DNA of 32,672 bases from a virus: the IMG/VR virus record IMGVR_UViG_3300042365_000191, positions 1 through 32,672 of that record. One strand, written 5' to 3'. Positions 6,822 through 14,607 of this stretch are shown here, piece after piece. Within the stretch, counting starts at the first letter, position 1, and each line of letters starts with the position of its first letter. The notes beneath the pieces were generated by a model. That model was not told the origin of the DNA. It saw nothing but the letters and a program-made list of their open reading frames with translations, and did no database searches. A program made the position numbers and the translations under genes.

Positions 6822-8676
6822 GCTTTCGCCCCTTCCGCTTCGGCTTGCCGTAGGCGTTCTCCTCGACCGGTGGCGGCTCGGGCAGCGGGTCGATCTTCGT
6901 GAGCGTTGCCACCTTGTGACCGACTTGCGTCTCGGTCGCACGCCACTCGCCGGCCACCTCTTCGTAGACCGTGATGAGGGCGGCAGGGTCGTCCTCGCTC
7001 GCCTCGATCTTGAAGTCGGTGCCTGGGATGTCGAGCGTGCCGTAGTCCATGACGTGGTCGATCCGCCCGCGAGCGCGACCGCCCGACGAATCCCACGAGA
7101 CGAAGTCGCCTTCCGACACGGTGCCAGGTTTGGCCCGATCCTCGGAGCGACCCGCCGGGGCGGCAGGCACCGGCTCGGTTTGCAGCGGCTGTGCATCGAC
7201 CGCTGCGGGTGCTGGCTGACGCTCCACCACCCCGGCAAGGATCGCCGCAATCTGTGCGGCATTCATGCTCGGGAACGCCGCAGCGACCATCGCAGCCGCA
7301 CCGTCCTTCGACACCAACCCATCGACCACCGACTGAATGATCGCAATGAGCCCCGTGATCTGAGCACCGTTCAGCGACACGTCGGCGACTTGCGGAGCCT
7401 CGGTCTCGACAGGCTCGCCCGGCGTCGCCGGCACCACCGGCTCGCCAGCCGCAGCGGCAAGCCCGCCCTCGACCGCCTGGCCGTCGATCTCGCTTCCCGG
7501 CTGCTGCTGGGCCAGCACGTCGCCCTCGCTCGGCTGCTCGCCCAGCGTGCCCATGTTCAGCGGGCGGTAGCGAACGTCGCCGCCCTCGACCGGGTCGAGG
7601 TTCTCGGTGGCGCGGATGTCGTTCGTCGAAACGACGCCGATGTCCCACATTGCCCGGTAGTACGCAGACCGGCTGGCGGCATCGCCACGCAGCAGTCCAC
7701 GCACGTCGAACTCGATCAGATAGCGGTCGTCTTCCGCGATGAGGTCGCGCATGAACGCCGACTCAAAACGCCGCAGCCACGGCATGATGCAATGCGTGAC
7801 GAACGCGATATCGCCATCCGGTGTCGCGGGGCCGATGCCAAGCAAATGCCCAGGCACGCGGAACAGACGGGCGATCTCCTCGAGCTGGTAGCGGCGCAGC
7901 TCGATGAACTGGCTGTCGGTATTGCTCGCCTGCGGAATGTCGTAGGGCTTCAATCCGCCGGTCAGCACCGCCGTGTTGTGAGCGTTGCCGACGCCGCCGT
8001 GCCGCCGGTCCCACTGCGACCGCAACGCCTCGCGGGCCTCCGCATTGAGTTGCCCATCGGTCGAGAGAACGAACCCAGGGCGGGCACCGGCAGCGAAGAA
8101 CCGCGCCCCGTGCAACTCGCACGCCCGAGCTAGTGCGATGGCGTCTTTGCACTCGGCGACCACGCTCATTCCGTTCACGCCGTCGTCGGACGGGCCGCGA
8201 ATCTGAAGGATCGCATCGTCGGCGTAGACGGTCTCGGTGCCCTTGTCCTCGCGGTACTTGTATCGCAGCTTGCCGTTCTCGATCCGCTCCACCTTCATCC
8301 GGCTCGGATGCAGCGGCACGATCTGCCCGGCCTTGAGTTCGTCAAATGCGTCGCCCCATAGCCCGACGTGGAACACCGACTGCTCACGCCACTCGAAGCT
8401 CGTCTGCCATCCGTTCGGCTGCGAGTGCAGTTGCCGATACAGCGGCAGTTCGCGGGCGATCCGCTTCCCGCCCCCAGCCGTCCGCTCCAGCACATGCAGG
8501 GGCAATCCCGCCACCGTCTCCGCAATCACCCGCAGGCAGGCGAACACCGCCGCGACCTGGTGAGCGTTGCTCTCGTCAATTCGCACGCCAGCGTTCGACC
8601 GGCTCGATGGCTCGTCGTCCCACATGCGGGACTCGCCAGGGAGCCAGAGGATGCGGTTGTCGGCGGGGGCGATCAT
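6811..8676 (-). CDS. HK97-family portal protein with a C-terminal Tudor-like extension
   Basis: The first ~380 residues are a typical HK97/SPP1-type portal. Recognisable pieces are H-Q-V-A-A-V-F-A-C-L-R-V-I-A-E-T-V-A-G-L-P (about 38-58), P-N-G-W-Q-T-S-F-E-W (about 86-95), a G-D-A-F segment, and R-R-Y-Q-L-E-E-I-A-R-L-F-R-V-P near 260-274. The portal is the DNA entry ring. A Pro/Ala/Glu-rich linker follows, then about residues 515-595 a small beta domain with G-D-F-V-S-W-D-S-S-G-G and D-D-P-A-A-L-I that matches HVA1/Tudor-like domains in pattern. The tail is strongly basic (G-K-P-K-R-K-G-R-K-R). ATG overlaps the terminase stop by ATGA. At 621 residues it is much longer than the usual 400-450. 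Confidence 0.92.
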   Translation of the reverse strand: MIAPADNRILWLPGESRMWDDEPSSRSNAGVRIDESNAHQVAAVFACLRVIAETVAGLPLHVLERTAGGGKRIARELPLYRQLHSQPNGWQTSFEWREQSVFHVGLWGDAFDELKAGQIVPLHPSRMKVERIENGKLRYKYREDKGTETVYADDAILQIRGPSDDGVNGMSVVAECKDAIALARACELHGARFFAAGARPGFVLSTDGQLNAEAREALRSQWDRRHGGVGNAHNTAVLTGGLKPYDIPQASNTDSQFIELRRYQLEEIARLFRVPGHLLGIGPATPDGDIAFVTHCIMPWLRRFESAFMRDLIAEDDRYLIEFDVRGLLRGDAASRSAYYRAMWDIGVVSTNDIRATENLDPVEGGDVRYRPLNMGTLGEQPSEGDVLAQQQPGSEIDGQAVEGGLAAAAGEPVVPATPGEPVETEAPQVADVSLNGAQITGLIAIIQSVVDGLVSKDGAAAMVAAAFPSMNAAQIAAILAGVVERQPAPAAVDAQPLQTEPVPAAPAGRSEDRAKPGTVSEGDFVSWDSSGGRARGRIDHVMDYGTLDIPGTDFKIEASEDDPAALITVYEEVAGEWRATETQVGHKVATLTKIDPLPEPPPVEENAYGKPKRKGRKRGS

Positions 8677-10304
8677 ATGAAGAAGATTTCAGGCGTACCG
8701 CTCGGCTGCTGCTCGGCACCCATCCACGCCGCGATTCCTTCGCAGCAGGCCACGATGCCGTCTATTCGCTCCGTGCTCTTCGCCTTGCTGGGGTAGATGT
8801 TGCCGTGCCGGTCCTCGGCCACCGCACAATTCGACGCATTCCACGAAAACACCGGCTGCCCGGCGTGCCGCACCTTGCCGGCCAGCACGAGGTTTTCCAG
8901 CGTCTTCAAGGGGGCCGACATGGCGCGCCCGCCTTGTGGATATCCAACCACGTCTACCCCATCCCCTTGCAGCATGTTCGCCAGCATCTGCCCGTTGAAC
9001 TTCAGATCCACGGCCAGGCGACGCACGTTGTACTGGCTGCAAATCGCCGCAATGTCACGGTGCAGAATCGTGTAGTCGGTGACGTTCCCGTCCGTGACTC
9101 GGATGTGCCCGTCACGAATCCACCCGAGGTAGTCCACCTTGTCGCGGTGCGACCGCTCGGCTGCGTTGCTCTCGGGAATCCAGAAGAACGGCAGGATGTC
9201 GAGCGAGTTGTCTTCCGGGTCGGGGCAGACGAGCACCAGGGCGGTGAGGTCATACGTGCTCGCAAGATCGAGCCCCGCGTACACCGGGCGGTCGCCGAAC
9301 TCGCGCAGCGGGCCGCCGCACGAAGCCCACGCATCCGGCTTGAAGAACCGCGTGTCTTGCGTCGTCCAGACGTTGAGCCTGTACCGCAGAAACGAGTTGA
9401 GCTTCGTCGGGCTCTGCTCCGCCTCACGGGCATCCGCCGCGAACGACTCCTCGGTGATCGTCTCCCCTAGCGACGGGTTGGCGATCCGCCAGACCTTCGG
9501 AGTCTTCCACGTTCCATCGGCCGCACACTCGGGCGGGGCCGCGTAGATGCACCCGTAGAACGATGGGTCGAACCCCGGATCTGCGATGCACTTCTCCGCG
9601 TAGGCGTGCTGCTCCCAGCAGATGCTCTTGCGGTCGAATCCCGCCGTCGTGATCGAGAGAATGAGCGGCTGCCGGCGAGCCGCGCCGCCGTATCGCAGGG
9701 CATCCCACAGCCGGCGGTCACGCTGGGCATGAAGCTCATCGAATAGCAGCATGTGGATGTTCAAGCCTTCCGCCCGAAACGCATCCGCCGACAGCACCCG
9801 ATAGAACGAGTTTGTCGCCTTGTGAATGATCGTCTTGCGCGAGTCGATCACCTCCAGCACCCGAGACAACGCGGGCGACGAGCGGACCATCGCCGCAGCC
9901 TCGCGGTAGATGATGCCCGCCTGCTCACGGTCTGCGGCGGCACCGTAAATCTCGGCACCTTGCTCGCCATCCGCGACAAGCCCATACAGGGCGATGCCCG
10001 CGAGGGTTGTGCTTTTGCCCTGCTTTTTGGGCAATTCGATGTACCCCACCCGCGCCTGCCGAGTCTTGTCGGGCTTCACCCGGCCGAAGATGTTGCCGAG
10101 CACGTTTTTCTGCCACGGCATCAGCGTGAATGGTTTGCCAGCCGTCTGCCCCTTGCTGTGCCGCAAGAGGCTCTCGAAGAAGTCAAAGACTTGAGCGGCT
10201 CGCCCCTCGTCAATCTCGGGGATGACGCCAGCCTTCTCAGCCGCCTTGATGGCGGGCGAAGAAATCTGCCAAGTCGTCGGCGGGCTTTTCTTGCTTCGTG
10301 CCAA
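8673..10304 (-). CDS. terL: Terminase large subunit
   Basis: The 543-residue protein has both terminase modules. The ATPase has a Walker A-like L-P-K-K-Q-G-K-S-T at about 91-99 and Walker B L-L-F-D-E-L-H at about 186-192 (D189, E190). The RNase H-like nuclease begins near A-G-L-D-L-A-S at about 343-349 with D346 as the first metal-binding aspartate, and a later V-D-L-K-F-N segment. It is the Terminase_1 type found with P27 small subunits, and it translocates and cuts genomic DNA during packaging. It starts at a TTG that lies 68 bases inside the end of the small subunit gene. The start is the least certain part; no ATG lies nearby in frame. Confidence 0.93.
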   Translation of the reverse strand: MARSKKSPPTTWQISSPAIKAAEKAGVIPEIDEGRAAQVFDFFESLLRHSKGQTAGKPFTLMPWQKNVLGNIFGRVKPDKTRQARVGYIELPKKQGKSTTLAGIALYGLVADGEQGAEIYGAAADREQAGIIYREAAAMVRSSPALSRVLEVIDSRKTIIHKATNSFYRVLSADAFRAEGLNIHMLLFDELHAQRDRRLWDALRYGGAARRQPLILSITTAGFDRKSICWEQHAYAEKCIADPGFDPSFYGCIYAAPPECAADGTWKTPKVWRIANPSLGETITEESFAADAREAEQSPTKLNSFLRYRLNVWTTQDTRFFKPDAWASCGGPLREFGDRPVYAGLDLASTYDLTALVLVCPDPEDNSLDILPFFWIPESNAAERSHRDKVDYLGWIRDGHIRVTDGNVTDYTILHRDIAAICSQYNVRRLAVDLKFNGQMLANMLQGDGVDVVGYPQGGRAMSAPLKTLENLVLAGKVRHAGQPVFSWNASNCAVAEDRHGNIYPSKAKSTERIDGIVACCEGIAAWMGAEQQPSGTPEIFFI

Positions 10305-10710
10305 GTCGCACCCTGGAGGAAGGCGTCAGCCCGAACTCGGTCATCAGCGACGCTTGCATGCTGACCAGCGCTTTGTACATCGGGCCGGCAGGGTTCTGTT
10401 TCACGCCGCCAAGGTTGGTCCGCATCACTGGGCCGCTGGCCCGAAGTTCGAGCAGGCAAGCTTGTGCCGCAGCGTACACCTCGCATAAAGTCGCAAGAGC
10501 CTCGCCGTCGCCGGTCGTGAGCACGTTCATGCCGAGCAAGACCGGAACCAGTTCCTCCCACTTCGCCACGGCGAGCGGTTCAACTCGGAGACGTTCCGGC
10601 ATCGGCGGCGATCCGGCGGGAGCCGAAGGCTCCCGCTTGACAGGCCCGCGTTGCGTGCCTTGGAGGATCTTGATTGCGGTCGGCTTGGGCCTGCGGCCTC
10701 GCGTCGCCAT
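10237..10710 (-). CDS. terS: Terminase small subunit, P27 family
   Basis: The 157-residue product opens with R-G-R-R-P-K-P-T-A-I-K-I-L-Q-G-T, the standard N terminus of P27-type small terminases, followed by P-P-M-P and A-K-W-E-E-L-V-P-V-L (about 48-57), also typical. It ends in the usual basic, helical C-terminal stretch. The protein recognises the packaging site and regulates the large subunit. Order HNH - small - large terminase is a common arrangement in cos-type phages. No clear Shine-Dalgarno precedes the ATG. Confidence 0.9.
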   Translation of the reverse strand: MATRGRRPKPTAIKILQGTQRGPVKREPSAPAGSPPMPERLRVEPLAVAKWEELVPVLLGMNVLTTGDGEALATLCEVYAAAQACLLELRASGPVMRTNLGGVKQNPAGPMYKALVSMQASLMTEFGLTPSSRVRLGTKQEKPADDLADFFARHQGG

Positions 10711-10848
10711 GCGGGTTTTCTAGGGGAAAGTTTTCAATGGCTATTTGGTCACACACGCCGGGGCTAGTACGTCTGGTTTTGCTCGTTGGCACTTTGGGCT
10801 GCCTACCCCCTACCCGGTCCTGCCGCTTTTCCGCGCACGCAACCGCGA
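10711..10848. other. Intergenic gap between HNH and terminase genes, candidate cos/packaging region
   Basis: This 138-base stretch is the longest non-coding gap in the late half of the window. It lies exactly where many HNH-bearing cos phages carry the packaging site. It contains a C-rich near-repeat (CTACCCCCTACCC, plus strand, about 10803-10815) and an AT-richer part near 10721-10745. I see no convincing hairpin terminator or gene in it. Assignment as cos is inference from position only. Confidence 0.3.
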
Positions 10849-11157
10849 TCACCGGCTCTCCCGCGTGGTCTTCCGCGTGTGGCAACCCGCACACAGACAC
10901 TGCCCGTTGTCCACCTCGTAGCGCAGGTCGGGCCGCACCTTCACCGGCACGATGTGGTCAGCGTGGGCCTCACGCTTCTGCCCGCACACCCGCCCGCAGT
11001 CGCGGCAGGCGTAGCCATCGCGGAGCAGCACAGCCTCACGCCACGCCTTGTGACGCTGTGAGCAGTAGCCCCGAGCCGCAGCGTTGGGCCGAGCCTCTAG
11101 GCGTCGCACCTTCGCGGTGCCGCGTGCCGGCTTCCACATCTCGATCCGCTGCGGCAT
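10849..11157 (-). CDS. HNH endonuclease
   Basis: A 102-residue HNH protein with C51-x-x-C54, then H-A-D-H-I-V-P-V (65-72) forming the catalytic His motif, an N in D-N-G-Q, and C89-x-x-C92-H. The four cysteines make the structural zinc site and the beta-beta-alpha metal site carries the nuclease activity. Genes of this kind beside terS/terL take part in cos cleavage and packaging in HK97-like phages. GAGGAG six bases before ATG 11157 decides the start over a longer upstream frame. The N terminus is basic, fitting DNA binding. Confidence 0.88.
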   Translation of the reverse strand: MPQRIEMWKPARGTAKVRRLEARPNAAARGYCSQRHKAWREAVLLRDGYACRDCGRVCGQKREAHADHIVPVKVRPDLRYEVDNGQCLCAGCHTRKTTRESR

Positions 11158-11167
11158 CGCTCGCTCC

Positions 11168-12154
11168 TCACACCAGGATAGATCCAGCCAGGGCTTCTCT
11201 TGCAGCAAGCCTCGAGTCCGCGTCCACCATCATCCGCACCAAGGCATGGAAGCCTGTGCGAGGTCGCCAGCCAAGCAGCTCGGCGGCAACGCTGGCATCC
11301 GCCTGGAGCACGTCAACCTCGGCCGGGCGGTAGTACCTCGGGTCGATCTCGACGTGGTCACGGTAGTCGAGCCCAGCATGGGCGAACGCCGCTTCGCAGA
11401 ACTCCCGCACGGTATGCGTCTCGCCCGTGCCGATGACGTACTCGCGTGGCTCACCTTGCTGGAGCATGAGCCACATGGCCTCGACATAGTCGCCAGCGAA
11501 GCCCCAGTCTCGCCGAGCATCGAGGTTGCCGAGGTAGAGTTTTTCCTGAAGCCCGTGCTTGATTCGCCCGACCGCCCGCGTGATCTTGCGGGTCACGAAC
11601 GTCTCGCCACGTCGCGGGCTCTCGTGGTTGAACAGGATGCCGCACGAGGCGTGAAGTCCATAAGACTCGCGGTAGTTGATCGCGGTCGCGTGGGCGAACA
11701 GTTTCGCGCAAGCGTAGGGCGATCGTGGGTGGAACGGCGTGGCCTCGCTCTGCGGGGCAGGGGCGTTGCCAAACAGTTCGCTGCTCGACGCCTGATAGAA
11801 CCTCGCCTGCGGCGCGTGGTCGCGGATCGCCTCAAGCATCCGCAGGCAGCCGAGCCCAGTGGCGTCGGCCGTGTAGGTCGGCTGGTCGAACGACACGCGG
11901 ACGTGGCTCTGGGCGGCGAGGTTGTAGACCTCGTCTGGCTGGACCTCGCGGACAATGCGGGCCATCGCGCCGCCGTCGCACACGTCGCCGTGGTGGAGGT
12001 GGAGTCGCTCGAACTCGTGATCGATGCGGCCCGTGTTGAACGTGCTGGCTCGCCGCACGACGCCATGCACCTCGTAGCCCTTCGCGAGCAGGAACTCGGC
12101 GAGGTAGGAGCCGTCCTGGCCCGTGATGCCGGTGATCAGAGCGCGACGCTGCAT
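11168..12154 (-). CDS. gmd: GDP-mannose 4,6-dehydratase
   Basis: The 328-residue enzyme has the NADP-binding G-I-T-G-Q-D-G (9-15), the L-A-A-Q-S-H-V segment (79-85), an S-S-S-E-L-F-G catalytic loop (123-129), Y147-x-x-x-K151 (S-P-Y-A-C-A-K), and N-H-E-S-P-R-R-G (176-183), a very specific Gmd motif. It converts GDP-D-mannose to GDP-4-keto-6-deoxymannose. It is nearly full length for the family (about 340-370). ATG 12154 follows GGAAAG and overlaps fcl by 19 bases; an ATG five codons upstream is possible. With fcl it forms the two-step GDP-L-fucose pathway. Confidence 0.95.
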   Translation of the reverse strand: MQRRALITGITGQDGSYLAEFLLAKGYEVHGVVRRASTFNTGRIDHEFERLHLHHGDVCDGGAMARIVREVQPDEVYNLAAQSHVRVSFDQPTYTADATGLGCLRMLEAIRDHAPQARFYQASSSELFGNAPAPQSEATPFHPRSPYACAKLFAHATAINYRESYGLHASCGILFNHESPRRGETFVTRKITRAVGRIKHGLQEKLYLGNLDARRDWGFAGDYVEAMWLMLQQGEPREYVIGTGETHTVREFCEAAFAHAGLDYRDHVEIDPRYYRPAEVDVLQADASVAAELLGWRPRTGFHALVRMMVDADSRLAAREALAGSILV

Positions 12155-13047
12155 CGTTCTTTCCACCATGCGACTGTCTCGCGGATGCCGTCCTCCAGGC
12201 TTACTCGGGGCGTCCAGCCGAGCAGGCTCGCGGCCCGCGACGCATCGACGGCTCGGCGTGGCTGGCCATTCGGCATCGAATCGTTCCAGTAGACTGCGCC
12301 GGCAAATCCGCATGCGTCGGCGACCATGTCGGCAAGCCGCCGCATGGTCACTTCTCCGCCGCCGCCCAGGTTGATCGGCTCGGCGTCGCTGATCGTTTCT
12401 CCAGCCGCGACGATGCCGGCCGCCGCGTCGTCAACGTGAAGGAACTCGCGTGACGCGGAGCCGTCGCCCCACAAGACCACATCGCGTCCATCGCAGAACT
12501 TGCGAATCATCGCCGGGATGACGTGGCTCGACGCCGGGTCGAAGTTGTCGCCCGGGCCGTAGAGGTTCGTCGGGATCACGACCGCGCCGGCCATGCCGTA
12601 CTGCCTGTTGTACTGCTTGAGCAATTCGTAGACGGCTCGCTTCGCTACGCCATAGCCGGCGTTCGTCTCTTCCGGGTAGCCGCTCCAGAGGTCGCCCTCG
12701 GCGAACGGCGGCCTGCAGAACTTCGGGTAGGAGCAGACCGTGCCGACGACGACGACCTTCTCGACGCCGTGGATGCGGGCCTGCTCAATGACGTTGAGCC
12801 CCATCGCGAGGTTGGCGTAGGTGAATCGCCCTGGCTGGGCCATGTTCGCGCCGATGCCGCCGACCTCGGCCGCGAGGTGGTAGACCACGCAAGGTTTCGC
12901 TGCCGCGAAATACTCTGCCGTCGCGGCGGCGTCAGTCAGGTCGCAGCCCCATCGTCGTGGTCGCAGCACGTCGTGGCCCGCCGCCTCAAGGAGCCGGCAG
13001 ACGCGACGGCCGAGGAATCCGTTGCCGCCGGTGACGAGTGTCGTCAA
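12136..13047 (-). CDS. fcl: GDP-L-fucose synthase
   Basis: The 303-residue short-chain dehydrogenase has G-G-N-G-F-L-G (7-13) for [14 protein letters not shown] (56-65), G-T-V-C-S-Y-P (102-108, with C105 matching the catalytic cysteine of E. coli WcaG), Y132-x-x-x-K136, and S-S-H-V-I-P-A, whose His matches the other catalytic residue. It epimerises and reduces GDP-4-keto-6-deoxymannose to GDP-L-fucose. The start is a TTG overlapping the upstream stop as TTGA. No ATG near the Rossmann motif is in frame, so this start is needed to keep the first strand. Confidence 0.93.
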   Translation of the reverse strand: MTTLVTGGNGFLGRRVCRLLEAAGHDVLRPRRWGCDLTDAAATAEYFAAAKPCVVYHLAAEVGGIGANMAQPGRFTYANLAMGLNVIEQARIHGVEKVVVVGTVCSYPKFCRPPFAEGDLWSGYPEETNAGYGVAKRAVYELLKQYNRQYGMAGAVVIPTNLYGPGDNFDPASSHVIPAMIRKFCDGRDVVLWGDGSASREFLHVDDAAAGIVAAGETISDAEPINLGGGGEVTMRRLADMVADACGFAGAVYWNDSMPNGQPRRAVDASRAASLLGWTPRVSLEDGIRETVAWWKERCSVAL

Positions 13048-13361
13048 GGCTCGACCTCGTCTCTCGGCAGCATCGCCACTGCATCGCCCCACGGAATGAC
13101 CTCGACGCTGGCGAGCAACACGGCCTTGTCTGCCGATTGCCACATGGCGTGCAGCATCCCGCCGGGCATCACCTCGGTGAGCAGGTCAGCCGAGAGCATC
13201 AACCGCCCGTCTGTCATCACTCGCGGCACCGGAACGCATGCCGGATGGCCGTGGACCGCGTGCAGTTCGGCCAGCCTCGCGGCGAGGGCCGGCGTGAATA
13301 CGAGCGCGTACTGTTTCGCGTCGTCGTAGGAGATCGGAAGCGACAGTTCGCCGAGTGTCAT
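13044..13361 (-). CDS. Hypothetical protein of the tail/fibre region
   Basis: A 105-residue protein starting M-T-L-G-E-L-S-L-P-I-S-Y-D-D-A-K. It is mixed alpha/beta with a V-F-T-P-A-L-A-A-R-L-A-E-L helix and a V-P-R-V-M-T-D-G-R-L-M-L-S hairpin. No catalytic or metal motif is seen. ATG overlaps the upstream stop by ATGA. Its position between structural proteins and the sugar genes suggests an accessory virion or assembly role, which is inference. Confidence 0.7.
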   Translation of the reverse strand: MTLGELSLPISYDDAKQYALVFTPALAARLAELHAVHGHPACVPVPRVMTDGRLMLSADLLTEVMPGGMLHAMWQSADKAVLLASVEVIPWGDAVAMLPRDEVEP

Positions 13362-14218
13362 AGCGCTGCCCTGATGGCGGACATGAACGTGTCGAGCCTC
13401 GCCTGGAGTGCCGGCAGATCGACGGCCCGGCCGATGGAGTACCACGACAGACGCGCGTTGCTGAAAAGGTTCGCCACGCCAGTGCTCAAATTAAGCGACG
13501 AAAACACGCGAGTGCTTTCCGTGCGCGACGCCTGGGATGCACGGGCGAACTGCCGGGAACTGGCCCCGGCGGTCGCGGCGAACCAGTGGCCCTGCGTGCG
13601 GGAGAAACCGATCAGCCCCGTCGCCGTCGCCCGGCCGGCAAACGTGTCAGTCGTGGCGCTGCGCATCCGCGCGAGCACGTCTGCCGCGTTGTTGGAGACC
13701 AGAATGTGGCAGTCTCCCGCGCTACCAGACCCGACGCCAAGGTAGATAGGAAAATTACTCGCGTTCGTCGCCGCGGTCGTCGCATATACCGCCATGTGCA
13801 AGTCGTCCTGCGGGTCGGCGTTCTGCGCCCGGTTGCTGTTTAAGCTCTTGTTGCTGCCGTTGCCGGCCAGCCCAGTACGCCGCGAGTAGTCGGCCTGGAC
13901 GAAATTCGCCGGGCTTGGAGCCGGGCCGACGAGTGGCGTCAGAATTCCCGAAAGGGTGCGAGCGCCGGCCAGGATGCAGGCAGCGCCGAGTCTCGGCCAC
14001 ACGCCATCGGCCTTCAGCCCCACGACCAGCGCGTTGATCGCTACTCGCACCGGCCGCTCCAGTGGTGCCGCGTCCGCGGCCTCGACCCGAAGGATGTAGT
14101 CCGTCGCGTCGGCGTCATACGCCGCAGCATCGATCAGTGGAACCGGCAGCGGCCTGCCAAGCAGCGTCGCAGGCATCGCTGGCGGCGCGTAGCCGCTCGT
14201 CAGGATGCCGTCGTTCAC
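13358..14218 (-). CDS. Virion-associated protein of the receptor-binding region
   Basis: This 286-residue protein resembles a widespread but poorly characterised phage particle family. It has an alpha-helical L-V-V-G-L-K-A-D-G-V-W-P-R-L segment (about 65-78), then a concanavalin-like beta region containing N-F-V-Q-A-D-Y-S-R-R-T-G-L-A-G-N-G and D-D-L-H-M-A-V-Y. Such proteins are usually near tail fibre genes and may bind glycans or virion parts. It overlaps its neighbours by ATGA at both ends. Function beyond virion association is not readable. Confidence 0.72.
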   Translation of the reverse strand: MNDGILTSGYAPPAMPATLLGRPLPVPLIDAAAYDADATDYILRVEAADAAPLERPVRVAINALVVGLKADGVWPRLGAACILAGARTLSGILTPLVGPAPSPANFVQADYSRRTGLAGNGSNKSLNSNRAQNADPQDDLHMAVYATTAATNASNFPIYLGVGSGSAGDCHILVSNNAADVLARMRSATTDTFAGRATATGLIGFSRTQGHWFAATAGASSRQFARASQASRTESTRVFSSLNLSTGVANLFSNARLSWYSIGRAVDLPALQARLDTFMSAIRAAL

Positions 14219-14598
14219 AGGTCAGCCCCGAGCGCCGTCACGTCGATGCTTTCGGCATTGTGCGTCGAGACTCGCACCGACCACGACGCGCTTGGCAGCA
14301 CGAGATTGGTGTAGAGCGTGCTTACCCTCGTGCCCTTCACGCTGGCGGACACGGTGGCGGCAGCAACGGACACTTCGTCGAAGAAGAAGAACGTCGTGCC
14401 GTCATGTAGGAAAATTCGCACCATGCCTGCCGTGGTTGTGACGCGGGCCTGGACGACGATCTCGGCGATTCGCGTTCCGGTGCTGGCCCCGGTGATGAGC
14501 GTCGCCACCGTGCCAGTGCCGTCGCGGTTTGTGTTCGCGGTTGCGATGTTGACGCTGGCGACGCGGGGCGTGACGGCGAACACGGGATCGGCGGCCAT
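14215..14598 (-). CDS. Small beta-rich virion protein
   Basis: A 127-residue protein, poor in charged residues and rich in Val, Thr, Ala and Ser. It has strands such as M-V-R-I-F-L-H-D-G-T-T-F-F-F-F and S-W-S-V-R-V-S-T, compatible with an immunoglobulin-like or jelly-roll fold. AGGAGTCTCCA before ATG 14598 is a good ribosome site. It follows the fibre gene with a nine-base gap. I do not recognise the family; a tail-tip or head-fibre part is plausible. Confidence 0.7.
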   Translation of the reverse strand: MAADPVFAVTPRVASVNIATANTNRDGTGTVATLITGASTGTRIAEIVVQARVTTTAGMVRIFLHDGTTFFFFDEVSVAAATVSASVKGTRVSTLYTNLVLPSASWSVRVSTHNAESIDVTALGADL

Positions 14599-14607
14599 TG
14601 GAGACTC

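Noticed and set aside
6355-8133. A 592-codon plus-strand frame
   Set aside because: It is antisense to the portal and protease genes, Arg/His/Leu-rich, and arises from high G+C codon bias. All real genes are on the minus strand.
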